Shown: positions 31,093 through 39,372, numbered from the stretch's first letter. The stretch: 64,000 nt of DNA from a virus (IMGVR_UViG_3300025684_000015:33887-97886), one strand, 5' to 3'. Program-made: numbers and translations. Notes: generated from the letters alone by a model not told the origin.

Positions 31093-31905
31093 TTAAAAAA
31101 ATTCCTCTAAGCTATTTGTTTGACTTGACAAATAAGCTTTTTTATGTTGAATAGTAGTAGCTAATTTAATCTGACCTTTCCATGGACCAGATGGAACTAA
31201 CTTTTCTTTTACCTTTATATATTCAGGCCATAAAGAAGCTAATTGGCGTTGAGCTTCGTTATGTACTTCAAGTGTGCGCCATGTAGAACAACCACCTTCA
31301 GCATTTGTTTCTGAACATGTTACCATATACTTAGCACTAATTCTATTTTTAAACCCACGAGTTAGAAGTTGTAAATTTACATCAAAATCTTCTGCTGCAG
31401 CAACGCGATTCCATTCAATATCAGTTGGCACATTTGGACCGTCATAAAAAACATTAGTCATAATGCGCTGGCATTCACGAATTGGCCATTGATTTACATC
31501 TGGGATAACCCATGCAGGTAAGAATCCACCATAGATAATTCCTTCATCCATCCAATCATTTATTAGATTAAATGCATCATCAAAGTCTTGACGAGTAAAT
31601 TTACGACTTAGCCATTTGGTTCCTTCACCCGGATTTGGTTCTTTTACAACAAAGTCTAAGTCATCATCTAATACCATATGACGAGTATTTTTAAATTCGT
31701 TAAAGATCCATTCTCGAGTTGGAGCAATCCTATTAATTTCTTCTGGAAGCTTTAAAACTTTATTGCCATAGATCTCAACCATTTCATCAAATTCATGAGC
31801 TTGTACGACAAAGAATGTTTTATTTTGATATTCTTCTGGTAGGTTATTATAGGTAATTTGTTTATTGACTCTACCAAGAGTTGGGATAATAAAGCAATCG
31901 ATCAT
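31093..31905 (-). CDS. GT-A glycosyltransferase, TET-associated (TAGT)-like
   Basis: 270 residues. N-terminal nucleotide-sugar fold FIIPTLGRVNKQITYNNLP (~5-23), LKLPEEINRIAPTREWIF (~50-67), and a D-x-D-like metal site HMVLDDDLDFV (~75-85), the arrangement of TAGT enzymes that glycosylate modified bases in phage DNA. A Cys-rich Trp segment (GGCSTWRTLEV) follows near 205. It lies one base from the C5 methyltransferase gene. A role in DNA hypermodification is the most likely reading, but a generic glycosyltransferase is possible. Confidence 0.6.
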   Translation of the reverse strand: MIDCFIIPTLGRVNKQITYNNLPEEYQNKTFFVVQAHEFDEMVEIYGNKVLKLPEEINRIAPTREWIFNEFKNTRHMVLDDDLDFVVKEPNPGEGTKWLSRKFTRQDFDDAFNLINDWMDEGIIYGGFLPAWVIPDVNQWPIRECQRIMTNVFYDGPNVPTDIEWNRVAAAEDFDVNLQLLTRGFKNRISAKYMVTCSETNAEGGCSTWRTLEVHNEAQRQLASLWPEYIKVKEKLVPSGPWKGQIKLATTIQHKKAYLSSQTNSLEEFF

Positions 31906-31924
31906 AATATAATTCTTTCAAAAT

Positions 31925-31954
31925 GGGTTGAGGAGCGTAGAATCTCCTCAACCC
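31925..31954 (-). terminator. hairpin terminator
   Basis: Perfect 11-base stem GGGTTGAGGAG/CTCCTCAACCC with an 8-base loop, followed on the minus strand by ATTTT. Located between the 42-residue coiled-coil gene and the glycosyltransferase gene. Confidence 0.85.
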
Positions 31955-31961
31955 GGTTCCC

Positions 31962-32090
31962 TTAGTTGACGTTTTCAGATTGACCAGCTGATTTTGTGGC
32001 CCAAGCTAAATCAATTTCTAATTGTTTAACGCGTTGCGACAGCTGCTGTAATTGTAAAAATAAATCTTCATTAGTTGTTTTTGTTTCCAT
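31962..32090 (-). CDS. 42-residue coiled-coil protein
   Basis: METKTTNEDLFLQLQQLSQR then VKQLEIDLAWATKS: a short leucine-heptad helix. I use the ATG at 32090 because AAAGGTG lies upstream at a suitable distance, and the longer frame overlaps the deaminase gene. Same operon as the dCMP deaminase; function unknown. Confidence 0.6.
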   Translation of the reverse strand: METKTTNEDLFLQLQQLSQRVKQLEIDLAWATKSAGQSENVN

Positions 32091-32115
32091 GATGGGTAAC
32101 ACCTTTGTTTCTTTT

Positions 32116-32556
32116 TCAAATGAATTCGTATTTGATACCAGTCTCATCAAACATCTCCTTAGTTTTGCGCCAAGATACTTCCCAAACTGGTGGTATTTCC
32201 ATGTTGCGCATAACAACACGTTTTACACCAACTTGAATAATACCCTTTGCGCATTCTGAACATACTGGTAGTCCAGTGACATATAATGTAGCATTATCTA
32301 AAGATACTCCATTATATCCTGCATTATAAATTACGTTCATTTCAGCGTGAACTACCAGCTCGTATTTCCTTTCGCGATCATTATAACGTTCGTCGTTATC
32401 ATCAATCCCTCGAGGAAAACCATTAAAGCCTTGGGCTAATACTTGACCTTTGGCTCCTACCGCCACAGCACCAATTTTGCGTGACGGGTCTTTCGACCAA
32501 CTTGCTACTTCTTCAGCAAGTTTTAAATATCTTTGATCCCACTTATCTAATCCCAT
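32116..32556 (-). CDS. cd: dCMP deaminase
   Basis: 146 residues. Zinc-dependent deaminase motifs: H-A-E-M-N in VVHAEMNVIYNA (~72) and P-V-C-S-E-C (~99). SRKIGAVAVGAKGQVLAQGFNGFPRG (~27-52) fits the T4 Cd/ComEB type that makes dUMP from dCMP and is often regulated by dCTP/dTTP. It supplies dUMP for ThyX. ATG at 32556 follows GGAAAGAGTG; a TTG two codons upstream is an alternative. Confidence 0.92.
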   Translation of the reverse strand: MGLDKWDQRYLKLAEEVASWSKDPSRKIGAVAVGAKGQVLAQGFNGFPRGIDDNDERYNDRERKYELVVHAEMNVIYNAGYNGVSLDNATLYVTGLPVCSECAKGIIQVGVKRVVMRNMEIPPVWEVSWRKTKEMFDETGIKYEFI

Positions 32557-32563
32557 ATACAAA

Positions 32564-33286
32564 TCACTCTTTCCAGTTAGGATCTACTAATGTAAAGTGG
32601 CGAGAATACACGTGGAGATTTTGTACTTGCCAAATAATACTACCAGCTGTAGCTTGTAGATCAGTACTTAGTGAATTAAAATCATCTACTAAATGATCCA
32701 ATACATACTTTTGCCAAGCATAATCATTTTTATAACCAAACACAACATCATTTGATCTCATTTGGACAACAGCGTGTAATTCATATTCAAAGTTTTTTTC
32801 AACATCTCCAACTTCTGGTCTTAGATAATATGAAACAGTGTTTGTACAAATAAAGTCATTTTTATCATGTTCTTTATATTCTTCCCAAATTGACGGGCGA
32901 GTATAGACCATAGTTGCTCGACGAGTAGTTTCTTGATTTGCTAACAATTCGTCAAGAACTTGTCCATACTGGTTATAATATTTATCAGAATAAATTAGAT
33001 AACCATAGTTAGAATTTGTTTCACCATGTTTATTTGCGCTGTGTTTCCATGCAGCAGGTACTCCATTTGGATACTGGATATCATTTACGTTAGTGCTCAT
33101 AGACTCATACCAATCAATTTCTGATTTAATGTATGCATCATTAGGAGTACCAAAAATATATGGTTGATCAGCTTCAAAACTAGCACCAATGATTTCAATC
33201 ATTTTACAACCGGTGCGATCAATTTGAAACTTTTCATTATCTAAAGCGTAAATAAAAGTATCTCTAATATCTTCAGTTTTTAGCAT
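32564..33286 (-). CDS. ThyA-family protein, possibly dCMP hydroxymethylase
   Basis: 240 residues. ThyA-fold features: SNYGYLIYSDKYYNQYGQV (~88), double Arg TTRRATMVY (~125), the catalytic Cys in DFICTNTVSYYLR (~147), VQMRSNDVVFGYKNDYAWQK (~175) and VQNLHVYSRHF (~225). In E. coli ThyA the sequence G-L-P-F-N-I-A contains the Asn that reads the uracil base; here the aligned stretch is G-Y-K-N-D-Y-A, putting Asp at that place, as in T4 dCMP hydroxymethylase. With ThyX also encoded, a cytosine-modifying role is plausible. Alignment was done by eye, so the Asp assignment could be off by one. Confidence 0.8.
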   Translation of the reverse strand: MLKTEDIRDTFIYALDNEKFQIDRTGCKMIEIIGASFEADQPYIFGTPNDAYIKSEIDWYESMSTNVNDIQYPNGVPAAWKHSANKHGETNSNYGYLIYSDKYYNQYGQVLDELLANQETTRRATMVYTRPSIWEEYKEHDKNDFICTNTVSYYLRPEVGDVEKNFEYELHAVVQMRSNDVVFGYKNDYAWQKYVLDHLVDDFNSLSTDLQATAGSIIWQVQNLHVYSRHFTLVDPNWKE

Positions 33287-33686
33287 TGGTTACTCTTTCC
33301 CTCAATCCACTTGTTGAAAATCTATGATCACGCTTATTAAAATATAGTATGATATCCCGTTGTTTACAAATATCTCTACCAGTGAAATCTGTATCTTTAT
33401 ATTCTACACCAAGAATGCGAATTTGTACATCCCTCATTTGCAAAATATCTTCAAGATCTGATTCGTGTAAATATGGGATAACTTCATCCACATATTTTAC
33501 TGCTTCGAGTTGAGTATATCTTTCCACTATCGTTTGAACGGGTGGATTTTTTTCTTTACGATCAATACTCGGATCAATTTGTAAACATGCAATTAGATAG
33601 TCGCATTGTTGCTTTGCTTCACGTAACATTTCTACATGACCAGCATGAAGCAAATCAAACGTCGACGCTGTTATTCCCACTCTCAT
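33273..33686 (-). CDS. cytidylyltransferase-like protein
   Basis: 137 residues. Nucleotidyltransferase signature TASTFDLLHAGHVEMLREAK (~7-26, with H-A-G-H), KNPPVQTIVERYTQLEAVKY (~46) and the C-terminal FSTSGLRERV (~122-131; S-T-S-x-x-R). Same type as glycerol-3-phosphate cytidylyltransferase or RfaE C-domain: it joins CTP or ATP to a sugar or alcohol phosphate. It may make an activated group for DNA or glycan modification. Overlaps both neighbours. Confidence 0.88.
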   Translation of the reverse strand: MRVGITASTFDLLHAGHVEMLREAKQQCDYLIACLQIDPSIDRKEKNPPVQTIVERYTQLEAVKYVDEVIPYLHESDLEDILQMRDVQIRILGVEYKDTDFTGRDICKQRDIILYFNKRDHRFSTSGLRERVTNAKN

Positions 33687-34032
33687 CAGAATTACTCACC
33701 TTGATTGTTGCAGTTGCAGATTTTGGTTTATTAAACATATTATGATTAGCATTTTGACCTTCCATCTTACCACGAATATATGATACAGCAAAGGAACAAT
33801 AATTAATCATATCTTTATATGTGTCTTCAAGAGATTCAAATTGTGGATCACCACCAGCTTCAAGAAGCGATTGAGCACGAATAAGTTTTTGTGAAATCAT
33901 ATCATGGATAGTATCTACGCCACGACGATAATGCATTGCTTGAACAATATTCGAATTCTCATTTTGATAATCTTGAGATTTTTTAGTTTGCAGCTCTGCA
34001 CATTCTTGCAAAACTTTAACAGATTCCTTCAT
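33655..34032 (-). CDS. Nmad1/DUF1599-like nucleotide-modification-associated protein
   Basis: 125 residues. The core (CAELQTKKSQDYQNENSNIV at ~11-30, then a helix, and ESLEDTYKDMINYCSFAVSY at ~80) resembles the nucleotide-modification-associated domain 1 family, often found in phages with modified bases. The assignment rests on pattern only. Overlaps the cytidylyltransferase gene by 32 bases. Its presence beside the ThyA-family and methyltransferase genes supports a base-modification block. Confidence 0.6.
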   Translation of the reverse strand: MKESVKVLQECAELQTKKSQDYQNENSNIVQAMHYRRGVDTIHDMISQKLIRAQSLLEAGGDPQFESLEDTYKDMINYCSFAVSYIRGKMEGQNANHNMFNKPKSATATIKVSNSDESGNNSVDV

Positions 34033-34621
34033 CTACAGACTCCCATGTTGGAAAAATATTAATACGCTTTTCAGTCCATTCACCTAATACAGTAATTATA
34101 CCAGGTTTATCAGCTCTTGTAAAGGATAAAGTGCTGCGCGCACCACCAGTATCCTTCCATTTTTGTGTGGTTAAAGAAAGATCTACAATAGAGACATGCA
34201 TACCAATAATACGCATTTTATCATCGAATTGAAATCTTTTTAATAGATGGACATCAACTTTCTTACCACCATTATTATTACCGACCCACTGACGGTTTGA
34301 TGGATCTTGTGAACAAGCATTCTTATCTTCAATAGGAACACCTTTGTAGACATGATCATAGCCATCAGCCATTTCTTCGTAAATATCTATACCAATTTCT
34401 TTCAATGAATCGATGAATAGAGTATTCAATGGAATATTTACTTGCTTACTGCGTTCTGCAGATCTTTGGCTAGAATCTACTTCATCAAGAACTTCGTATA
34501 GTTCTTTACCATACCAAGCTTTTGCAGCTGGTAGTTTTTCTTGATTCCATCGAGCAGCTACTAGTGGAGCAACTTGTTGGATGCCTTCAATAAGATCTGT
34601 ATAAAAACCTGACGTATTCAT
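34016..34621 (-). CDS. unknown phage protein, possible nuclease fold
   Basis: 201 residues from ATG 34621 (GGAG 8 bases upstream). N-terminal helices with a WYGKELYEVLDEVDSSQRSAE segment (~40-60), then beta-rich C-terminal half (KKVDVHLLKRFQFDDKM, IIGMHVSIVDLSL, ITVLGEWTEKRINIF). No catalytic motif that I can name. Lies in the nucleotide block and overlaps the Nmad1-like gene by 17 bases. Confidence 0.55.
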   Translation of the reverse strand: MNTSGFYTDLIEGIQQVAPLVAARWNQEKLPAAKAWYGKELYEVLDEVDSSQRSAERSKQVNIPLNTLFIDSLKEIGIDIYEEMADGYDHVYKGVPIEDKNACSQDPSNRQWVGNNNGGKKVDVHLLKRFQFDDKMRIIGMHVSIVDLSLTTQKWKDTGGARSTLSFTRADKPGIITVLGEWTEKRINIFPTWESVDEGIC

Positions 34622-34623
34622 TA

Positions 34624-34833
34624 TTACCACTCCTTATGATTTCCAGCAGCTTCGTTTTCTTCAAAGCCTTTAGTATAAGCTACAATTTCAGCAGCTGACA
34701 TGTCGCGACATTCAACCGGCTGACCATTATATGTTCCATCTTTATAGTAGTGCGGGTTATATGGGCGGCGATAATAACTATCAGCCATTCCACGATCATA
34801 AGGATAACCATGACGAGTATCAACAACATTCAT
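34624..34833 (-). CDS. small Tyr-rich phage protein
   Basis: 69 residues with a Tyr/Arg/Pro-rich N-terminus (GYPYDRGMADSYYRRPYNPH) and an acidic helical C-terminus (SAAEIVAYTKGFEENEAAGN). The C-terminal half resembles small phage proteins annotated ribosome modulation factor-like by pattern (G-x-x-x-F), but I do not assert that. GGGAG lies 8-9 bases before the ATG. Confidence 0.6.
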   Translation of the reverse strand: MNVVDTRHGYPYDRGMADSYYRRPYNPHYYKDGTYNGQPVECRDMSAAEIVAYTKGFEENEAAGNHKEW

Positions 34834-34846
34834 AATATGATCTCCC

Positions 34847-35020
34847 TTAAAACTTGATTGAAGCTAAACCAGCATCGATTGGATCAATAATATATCCAAG
34901 ATCTTTTGCAACTTTATACACTACAGCTTCAGTAGGAAGATCTGAAGATAGACTCTGACAATAAGCAACAATCTCTTGCCAATTTGTATGTGGGATTTCA
35001 CGAGCTTTAAATTCAATCAT
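34847..35020 (-). CDS. small early protein, unknown
   Basis: 57 residues beginning MIEFKAREIPHTNWQEIV, ATG at 35020 behind GAGGAG; the longer frame starts in the promoter leader. A helix-turn-helix-sized region (ATEAVVYKVAKDLGY-like at ~30-42) is present but not diagnostic. First gene behind the promoter at 35059-35087. Confidence 0.6.
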   Translation of the reverse strand: MIEFKAREIPHTNWQEIVAYCQSLSSDLPTEAVVYKVAKDLGYIIDPIDAGLASIKF

Positions 35021-35058
35021 GGTAGACTCCTCATTACCTTTTTTCATTTTATAAGTAT

Positions 35059-35087
35059 ATTATACCATGAAAAGTCGGGTTTGTAAA
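35059..35087 (-). promoter_or_regulatory. early promoter of a terminator-promoter cassette
   Basis: Minus strand TTTACA (35087-35082), 17 bases, TATAAT (35064-35059), then the shared leader. Drives the nucleotide-metabolism block to 31093. Confidence 0.88.
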
Positions 35088-35092
35088 CAAAA

Positions 35093-35123
35093 AAATGCAC
35101 TTAATTTCAAAAAAAGTGCATTT
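35093..35123 (-). terminator. cassette terminator hairpin
   Basis: AAATGCAC (35093-35100) / GTGCATTT (35116-35123), differing from the copies at 5167 and 26208 by one loop base. Overlaps the stop codon of the 35122-35343 gene. Confidence 0.8.
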
Positions 35124-35343
35124 AATTATCATTATCTGGAGAGACTATAAACGAATTTTTTAACTCATTTATATCTACCATAGTTCTATTGCCAGCTTCG
35201 TCTTCAACAGCAACTTGAAATGTTTCACCTTCAATGGCGCATAAAGAATCAAGAAGATCTATTAGTTCTCTAGTACTATCATCGATCTTTTTATCTTCTT
35301 TTTTCTTCTGATAAAATTCAAAATCGTATATATTACTCATCAC
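35122..35343 (-). CDS. small phage protein, unknown
   Basis: About 73 residues (MMSNIYDFEFYQKKKEDKK), charged N-terminus and acidic C-terminus. Its ATG overlaps the stop of the primase-like gene (ATGA-type). Unknown function; last gene of the gp43 transcript before the cassette terminator. Confidence 0.6.
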   Translation of the reverse strand: MMSNIYDFEFYQKKKEDKKIDDSTRELIDLLDSLCAIEGETFQVAVEDEAGNRTMVDINELKNSFIVSPDNDN

Positions 35344-36281
35344 ATATTTTTATACACATATTCAATGGCACGATCAGCTTCTTTGTCCATTGGTCTGTTT
35401 TTATACCAATTACCAGTTTCTTCATCAAATTGGCGACAGAGCTGAGATACTTCATCAGACGTAATAGCATATCTCTTATCAATCGCATGCCCAGCAACTG
35501 CTACCATAATCTGGTACATTTTATGATACCAACCAGTTCTACTTATGCTAGAATATTCTGCAGCTAGATTTTTTGGCCAGAATGGGCAATCATGGTAAGA
35601 TGACCAAGTAAAACTAGCATCTAATTTAGCTTTACGATGCTCAACAATTTGTTGTTGCATAGACTCTGGTAATCTATCAAAGAAATTATTCAATGAAGAT
35701 TTTTCTGGCATAGGATGTTTAAAGATTAATTCATCAGGGTCAATAGGTTCACGAGCATCACTATTGAAAATAAAATTGTTAGCACCAGCGTAGTTCGCAG
35801 GGATGTAATACATCCGTGATAAATCTTTAGTTTGTCTATCTCCGAGATTTCCGAGCTCTGTTTGTAGTGCATACCAAAATTTTTTGATTCGATCTCCTCG
35901 CACAGCTTTCGTAAGTGGAAAGACAAGACGGAACTTCGGAAAATCAATGGTGCTGCTAGCAGTACTATAGCAAATAAACCGAAAATTAGGAAATCTACTG
36001 TATAACTCATCTTTTAAATCTCCATCGCATACAAATTCATCGACATCAACTGCACACCAGCCACTCCACTCTAATACATTATCATTTGCTCGGGTAGTCC
36101 CCACCACATAGGTGGCTGGAGACATAAGTTCTGCATCTTTTTTAGTTGCTAATTTTCTTTCTGAAAGATCAAATAAGACTCTTTCAAATGAATCAAAATC
36201 TTTTAAGTCAACCCGTTTTTCAGTTTTATTATCAAAAATGCTATTAAAGAGCGTTAGTGATATTGCCGATGTTGTCGACAT
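35340..36281 (-). CDS. primase-polymerase-like (AEP superfamily) protein
   Basis: 313 residues. Candidate AEP motifs: h-h-D-h-D as WCAVDVDEF (~73-81), FICYSTASSTIDFPKFRLVF (~103-122) and DLSRMYYIPANYAG (~153-166). The order and spacing fit archaeo-eukaryotic-type primases used by phages and plasmids. It is downstream of gp43 and upstream of nothing else primase-like in the window, so it could replace T4 gp61. The C-terminal ~100 residues form a helical domain with a His/Trp-rich patch. Family call is by motif only. Confidence 0.55.
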   Translation of the reverse strand: MSTTSAISLTLFNSIFDNKTEKRVDLKDFDSFERVLFDLSERKLATKKDAELMSPATYVVGTTRANDNVLEWSGWCAVDVDEFVCDGDLKDELYSRFPNFRFICYSTASSTIDFPKFRLVFPLTKAVRGDRIKKFWYALQTELGNLGDRQTKDLSRMYYIPANYAGANNFIFNSDAREPIDPDELIFKHPMPEKSSLNNFFDRLPESMQQQIVEHRKAKLDASFTWSSYHDCPFWPKNLAAEYSSISRTGWYHKMYQIMVAVAGHAIDKRYAITSDEVSQLCRQFDEETGNWYKNRPMDKEADRAIEYVYKNM

Positions 36282-36660
36282 GCGTAGGTGCCTCCCATCC
36301 TTCAGGCTTAATCAAATCAGGCAATCCCAAAGGATTTGGTCTTTCTTTCTTTTCGCCTGGAGTCTTAGCCATATTTGCAGTATGGACTCTATTCCAAGCA
36401 CGATAAGAATTCACACCAAAAGCATCTAGTGTGCCAATAGCAACAACGCATAGATCAATAAGACCATCAACAATTTCATCTGGATCTTTATCTTCATTTA
36501 CTGCTTTTTGAGTTTCTGCCAATTCTTCTTCAAGAAAGGCCATACGAAATTTCAAAAATTTAGACATTAGTTCTTTATTATCTAAATTCTTATCTACCCA
36601 ATCATGCACACCAAACTTAACATGCATATCATTAATATCTTTTACCCAATCATTACTCAT
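36244..36660 (-). CDS. MazG-like nucleotide pyrophosphohydrolase
   Basis: 138 residues from ATG 36660 (AGAGG 5 bases upstream). All-alpha NTP pyrophosphatase motif E-E-E-x-x-E in FLEEELAETQKAV (~43-55) with the downstream ExxD-type site VDGLIDLCVVAIGTL (~65-79). Such enzymes remove dCTP, dUTP or (p)ppGpp-like nucleotides. In a phage with a possible cytosine modification it could have the T4 gp56 (dCTPase) role, but that is inference. Overlaps neighbours by 8 and 38 bases. Confidence 0.8.
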   Translation of the reverse strand: MSNDWVKDINDMHVKFGVHDWVDKNLDNKELMSKFLKFRMAFLEEELAETQKAVNEDKDPDEIVDGLIDLCVVAIGTLDAFGVNSYRAWNRVHTANMAKTPGEKKERPNPLGLPDLIKPEGWEAPTHVDNIGNITNAL

Positions 36661-36886
36661 CTTCACCTCTTTTAAGCGGAGTTACATTATTAGTATATTG
36701 TACATCATCTTGATCGAAAAGTAAACAACTATTTTCAGGAACCTGATAACCCAAACTCTTTAAGAAATCAGTGTACGCTTCAAGCATTTCATCTAATGTT
36801 GCTTCATCTTTTAATTCAAAAGTAATTTTTCTTTGAGCAGTATATTCTTCATGTAGTTCTGGGCATTCCCATGTAAAAGTAATCAT
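36653..36886 (-). CDS. small phage protein, unknown
   Basis: 77 residues, beta-alpha-beta pattern: FTWECPELHEEYTAQRKITF, then ATLDEMLEAYTDFLKSLGY, and an acidic tail. Starts within the gp43 stop (ATGA overlap) and is translated with it. Similar small proteins follow gp43 in some marine myoviruses. Unknown function. Confidence 0.65.
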   Translation of the reverse strand: MITFTWECPELHEEYTAQRKITFELKDEATLDEMLEAYTDFLKSLGYQVPENSCLLFDQDDVQYTNNVTPLKRGEDE

Positions 36887-39372
36887 ACAAAAAAGTCCTC
36901 TAAGCTTGCGACTGGTTCTGGTGTCCAGCCAACAGCATCCAATATTGGTATTAATGGTTCTAGAAAAGATTTTGAAAACTGCAAATCATAATCTACATAC
37001 TTATTTAAATGTAATTCAGATGGTAAAACATCTGGAAAAGCAATTACATTTTCTTGAATAGCATTAGGCATTTTCATATATGTGAAATAAATCCTACTAC
37101 CATTTGTTATCAATTCATATTTATTCTTTAGTTTATTGTCTTTGATTTGTTTATTATATAAGATCGATCCACGCACATGAATAGGCGTACCTTTCTTATA
37201 TAGTTTTTCCCGATCTGCCCATTCGGTAATATTAGAAACAGATCGAGGAAATGCGACTTTTTCAGGAGATAAGCTATTAAATGTATTTTTAAAGTCTCGT
37301 ATAAAAGCTTGAGTATCTTCTTCACCACCTGAAATAATAACTTTGAAGATATCTTTGAATTTATTACGACAGACTTCTGGAGTAGAGGATTTAATAGCTT
37401 CAATACCCATGATCTTAAGTTTAGGCTCAGCGTATTGTACACCTTCATTATTGTGTACATTTAGAATGTAGCGCTTCTTTGCTGTCCATATACCACGGTC
37501 AGCGATAACTTCTCTACCCATTTCCATACGAGGTTTATGGCAATTCATCTTATTAAATAGCGCGTCATATGCAACAGATATTTTAGGCTCAAAGAATTCT
37601 TTACAAATCTTATCAAGAAATTGCACTGGATTTTTTGGATTAAAGTTTTTGACAAGTGAACTAAAGTTAACATATAGTGAATCTGTATCAATTGCAATTA
37701 CATAATCAATACCTTCAGTCTTAAGTACTTCATTCATTGCTTTATTTACAGCGATCTCAGCCCATTGAATAGCCAATTGCCCTGTTAATGTTACACCTTC
37801 AGCAAGACGAATATCAAAGTACTTAAACCATTGATTGCCTAGAGCTCCATAAAGAGAGTTCATAAGAATTTTAATAGCCATTTGCTGATTATTTAATTTA
37901 TTGATCTCTTTTTCTAAAGCATTAGTTTTATTTTTTTGATAGTCTGATTCAGCTGCCAACATCATATTCTTAATAGCACGACGTTCGTCATAATAGTCTT
38001 CAATGATTCGAGGAATAACACCATCTTTGTCTTTACGATAAGTAGATCCATTAGCAGCAACTGTGCCTTCATGAATAACTTTTTCTGATTTTAAATAGTA
38101 CTCTACACCTGAGTTTTCTGATTGATCAATAAGTGTTTCGGGTGACATATTCCACTGAACAATAATGTTCGGGTATAGACTATTTAAATCAAAAGAAACA
38201 ACCCAGTCATGCGCACCCACTTGTGGCTCTTTTACATATCCACCAGCAAACTTTGTTTTACCAGTGTCTGGTTTATTTAAAGGTGGAATTGTTTTTTCTT
38301 GTTGAAGTTTACGATAAATGATTGATTCCCAAATAGCGGTGGTACCCATTGTATCACCGTAATTGACACCACCCTTATATGCCATAGTCATAGCAAGAGT
38401 AATCAAACCCATTTTATCTTCAAAGCGCTCAATTAACTCAACGTCTTTCATATTATAATCAATATAACGTTGAAAATCTTCTTTATATAGATTTTTTAGT
38501 GAACCAGATTGTTCGTACGAAAGTTTTTCATCACCAAGTACAACATTAGCAATATGGTTTAGTTTATAAGATTCTTGAGCACCATAAGAATAACCAAACT
38601 TTTGAAAGAGTTCTAGATAATCTAGTTGACTAATACCCTTAATGTCATACGTATCTTCAGCTTTACCACGACGAGTAACTTCTCTATAGTCAACTAAACC
38701 CCATGGTGAAAACCTTTTAATAGCTCCAGGACCTAAAATTTTAGCTGTACGATTAATTAGATATGGAACATCGAAAAAGCGAACATTCCAACCAGTAATC
38801 ACATCTGGGCATACCGATTCACTAGCCCAAAAGTCAAGAAACTTTGTAAGCAGACTAACTTCATCGCGACATCGATAATAAGCAACTGGTTGAATAAGAG
38901 ATTTTTCTCTATCAAAATCACCATATGCCCATACACGATATACATTATCTTTACTGGATTTATAGGTAATAGAAAGAATACGTTGAGAAGCTTCATTTGG
39001 ATGTGGAAACCCATCTTCATATTCTGTTTCAATATCAAATGTACCTACATCAATAAGCTCGCGCTTAAATTCAATTTCGCGTGGGAACTTTTGAGTAATA
39101 TATTGCTGCAAGTAATTTTTGTTACCAAAGATATATCGGCCTGCAACTTGTTCATTCATTTGAAGCCATTCTTTAGCTTCACGCATACTATCAAGTTCAA
39201 TAGGCGCAACTGGCCGATCATTTAATGTTGACCAGCCAGTTTCTTTTTGGGACTGCACATAAAATACTGGTTTAAAATCGTTATCGCGCTTATAGATTTT
39301 TTTACCATCTGAACTATAACCACGATATAATATTGAATTACCATAACGAACTACGGACGTATAAAAAGACAT
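36883..39372 (-). CDS. 43: gp43 DNA polymerase (family B)
   Basis: 829 residues from ATG 39372 (GGAG at 5 bases; the longer frame would begin upstream of the -10 box). Exonuclease motif VGTFDIETEYEDGFPHP (Exo I), polymerase motif A SFDLNSLYPNIIVQWN, motif B KILMNSLYGALGNQWFKY and motif C IAIDTDSLYVNF are intact, so both proofreading and synthesis should work. The C-terminal end SLEDFFV resembles the clamp-binding tail of phage polymerases. It works with gp45, gp44/62, gp41 and the primase. Confidence 0.97.
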   Translation of the reverse strand: MSFYTSVVRYGNSILYRGYSSDGKKIYKRDNDFKPVFYVQSQKETGWSTLNDRPVAPIELDSMREAKEWLQMNEQVAGRYIFGNKNYLQQYITQKFPREIEFKRELIDVGTFDIETEYEDGFPHPNEASQRILSITYKSSKDNVYRVWAYGDFDREKSLIQPVAYYRCRDEVSLLTKFLDFWASESVCPDVITGWNVRFFDVPYLINRTAKILGPGAIKRFSPWGLVDYREVTRRGKAEDTYDIKGISQLDYLELFQKFGYSYGAQESYKLNHIANVVLGDEKLSYEQSGSLKNLYKEDFQRYIDYNMKDVELIERFEDKMGLITLAMTMAYKGGVNYGDTMGTTAIWESIIYRKLQQEKTIPPLNKPDTGKTKFAGGYVKEPQVGAHDWVVSFDLNSLYPNIIVQWNMSPETLIDQSENSGVEYYLKSEKVIHEGTVAANGSTYRKDKDGVIPRIIEDYYDERRAIKNMMLAAESDYQKNKTNALEKEINKLNNQQMAIKILMNSLYGALGNQWFKYFDIRLAEGVTLTGQLAIQWAEIAVNKAMNEVLKTEGIDYVIAIDTDSLYVNFSSLVKNFNPKNPVQFLDKICKEFFEPKISVAYDALFNKMNCHKPRMEMGREVIADRGIWTAKKRYILNVHNNEGVQYAEPKLKIMGIEAIKSSTPEVCRNKFKDIFKVIISGGEEDTQAFIRDFKNTFNSLSPEKVAFPRSVSNITEWADREKLYKKGTPIHVRGSILYNKQIKDNKLKNKYELITNGSRIYFTYMKMPNAIQENVIAFPDVLPSELHLNKYVDYDLQFSKSFLEPLIPILDAVGWTPEPVASLEDFFV

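Noticed and set aside
35726-36010. A hydrophobic 94-residue minus-strand frame inside the primase-like gene
   Set aside because: It is in another frame of a longer gene with recognisable motifs and lacks a ribosome binding site; treated as a shadow.
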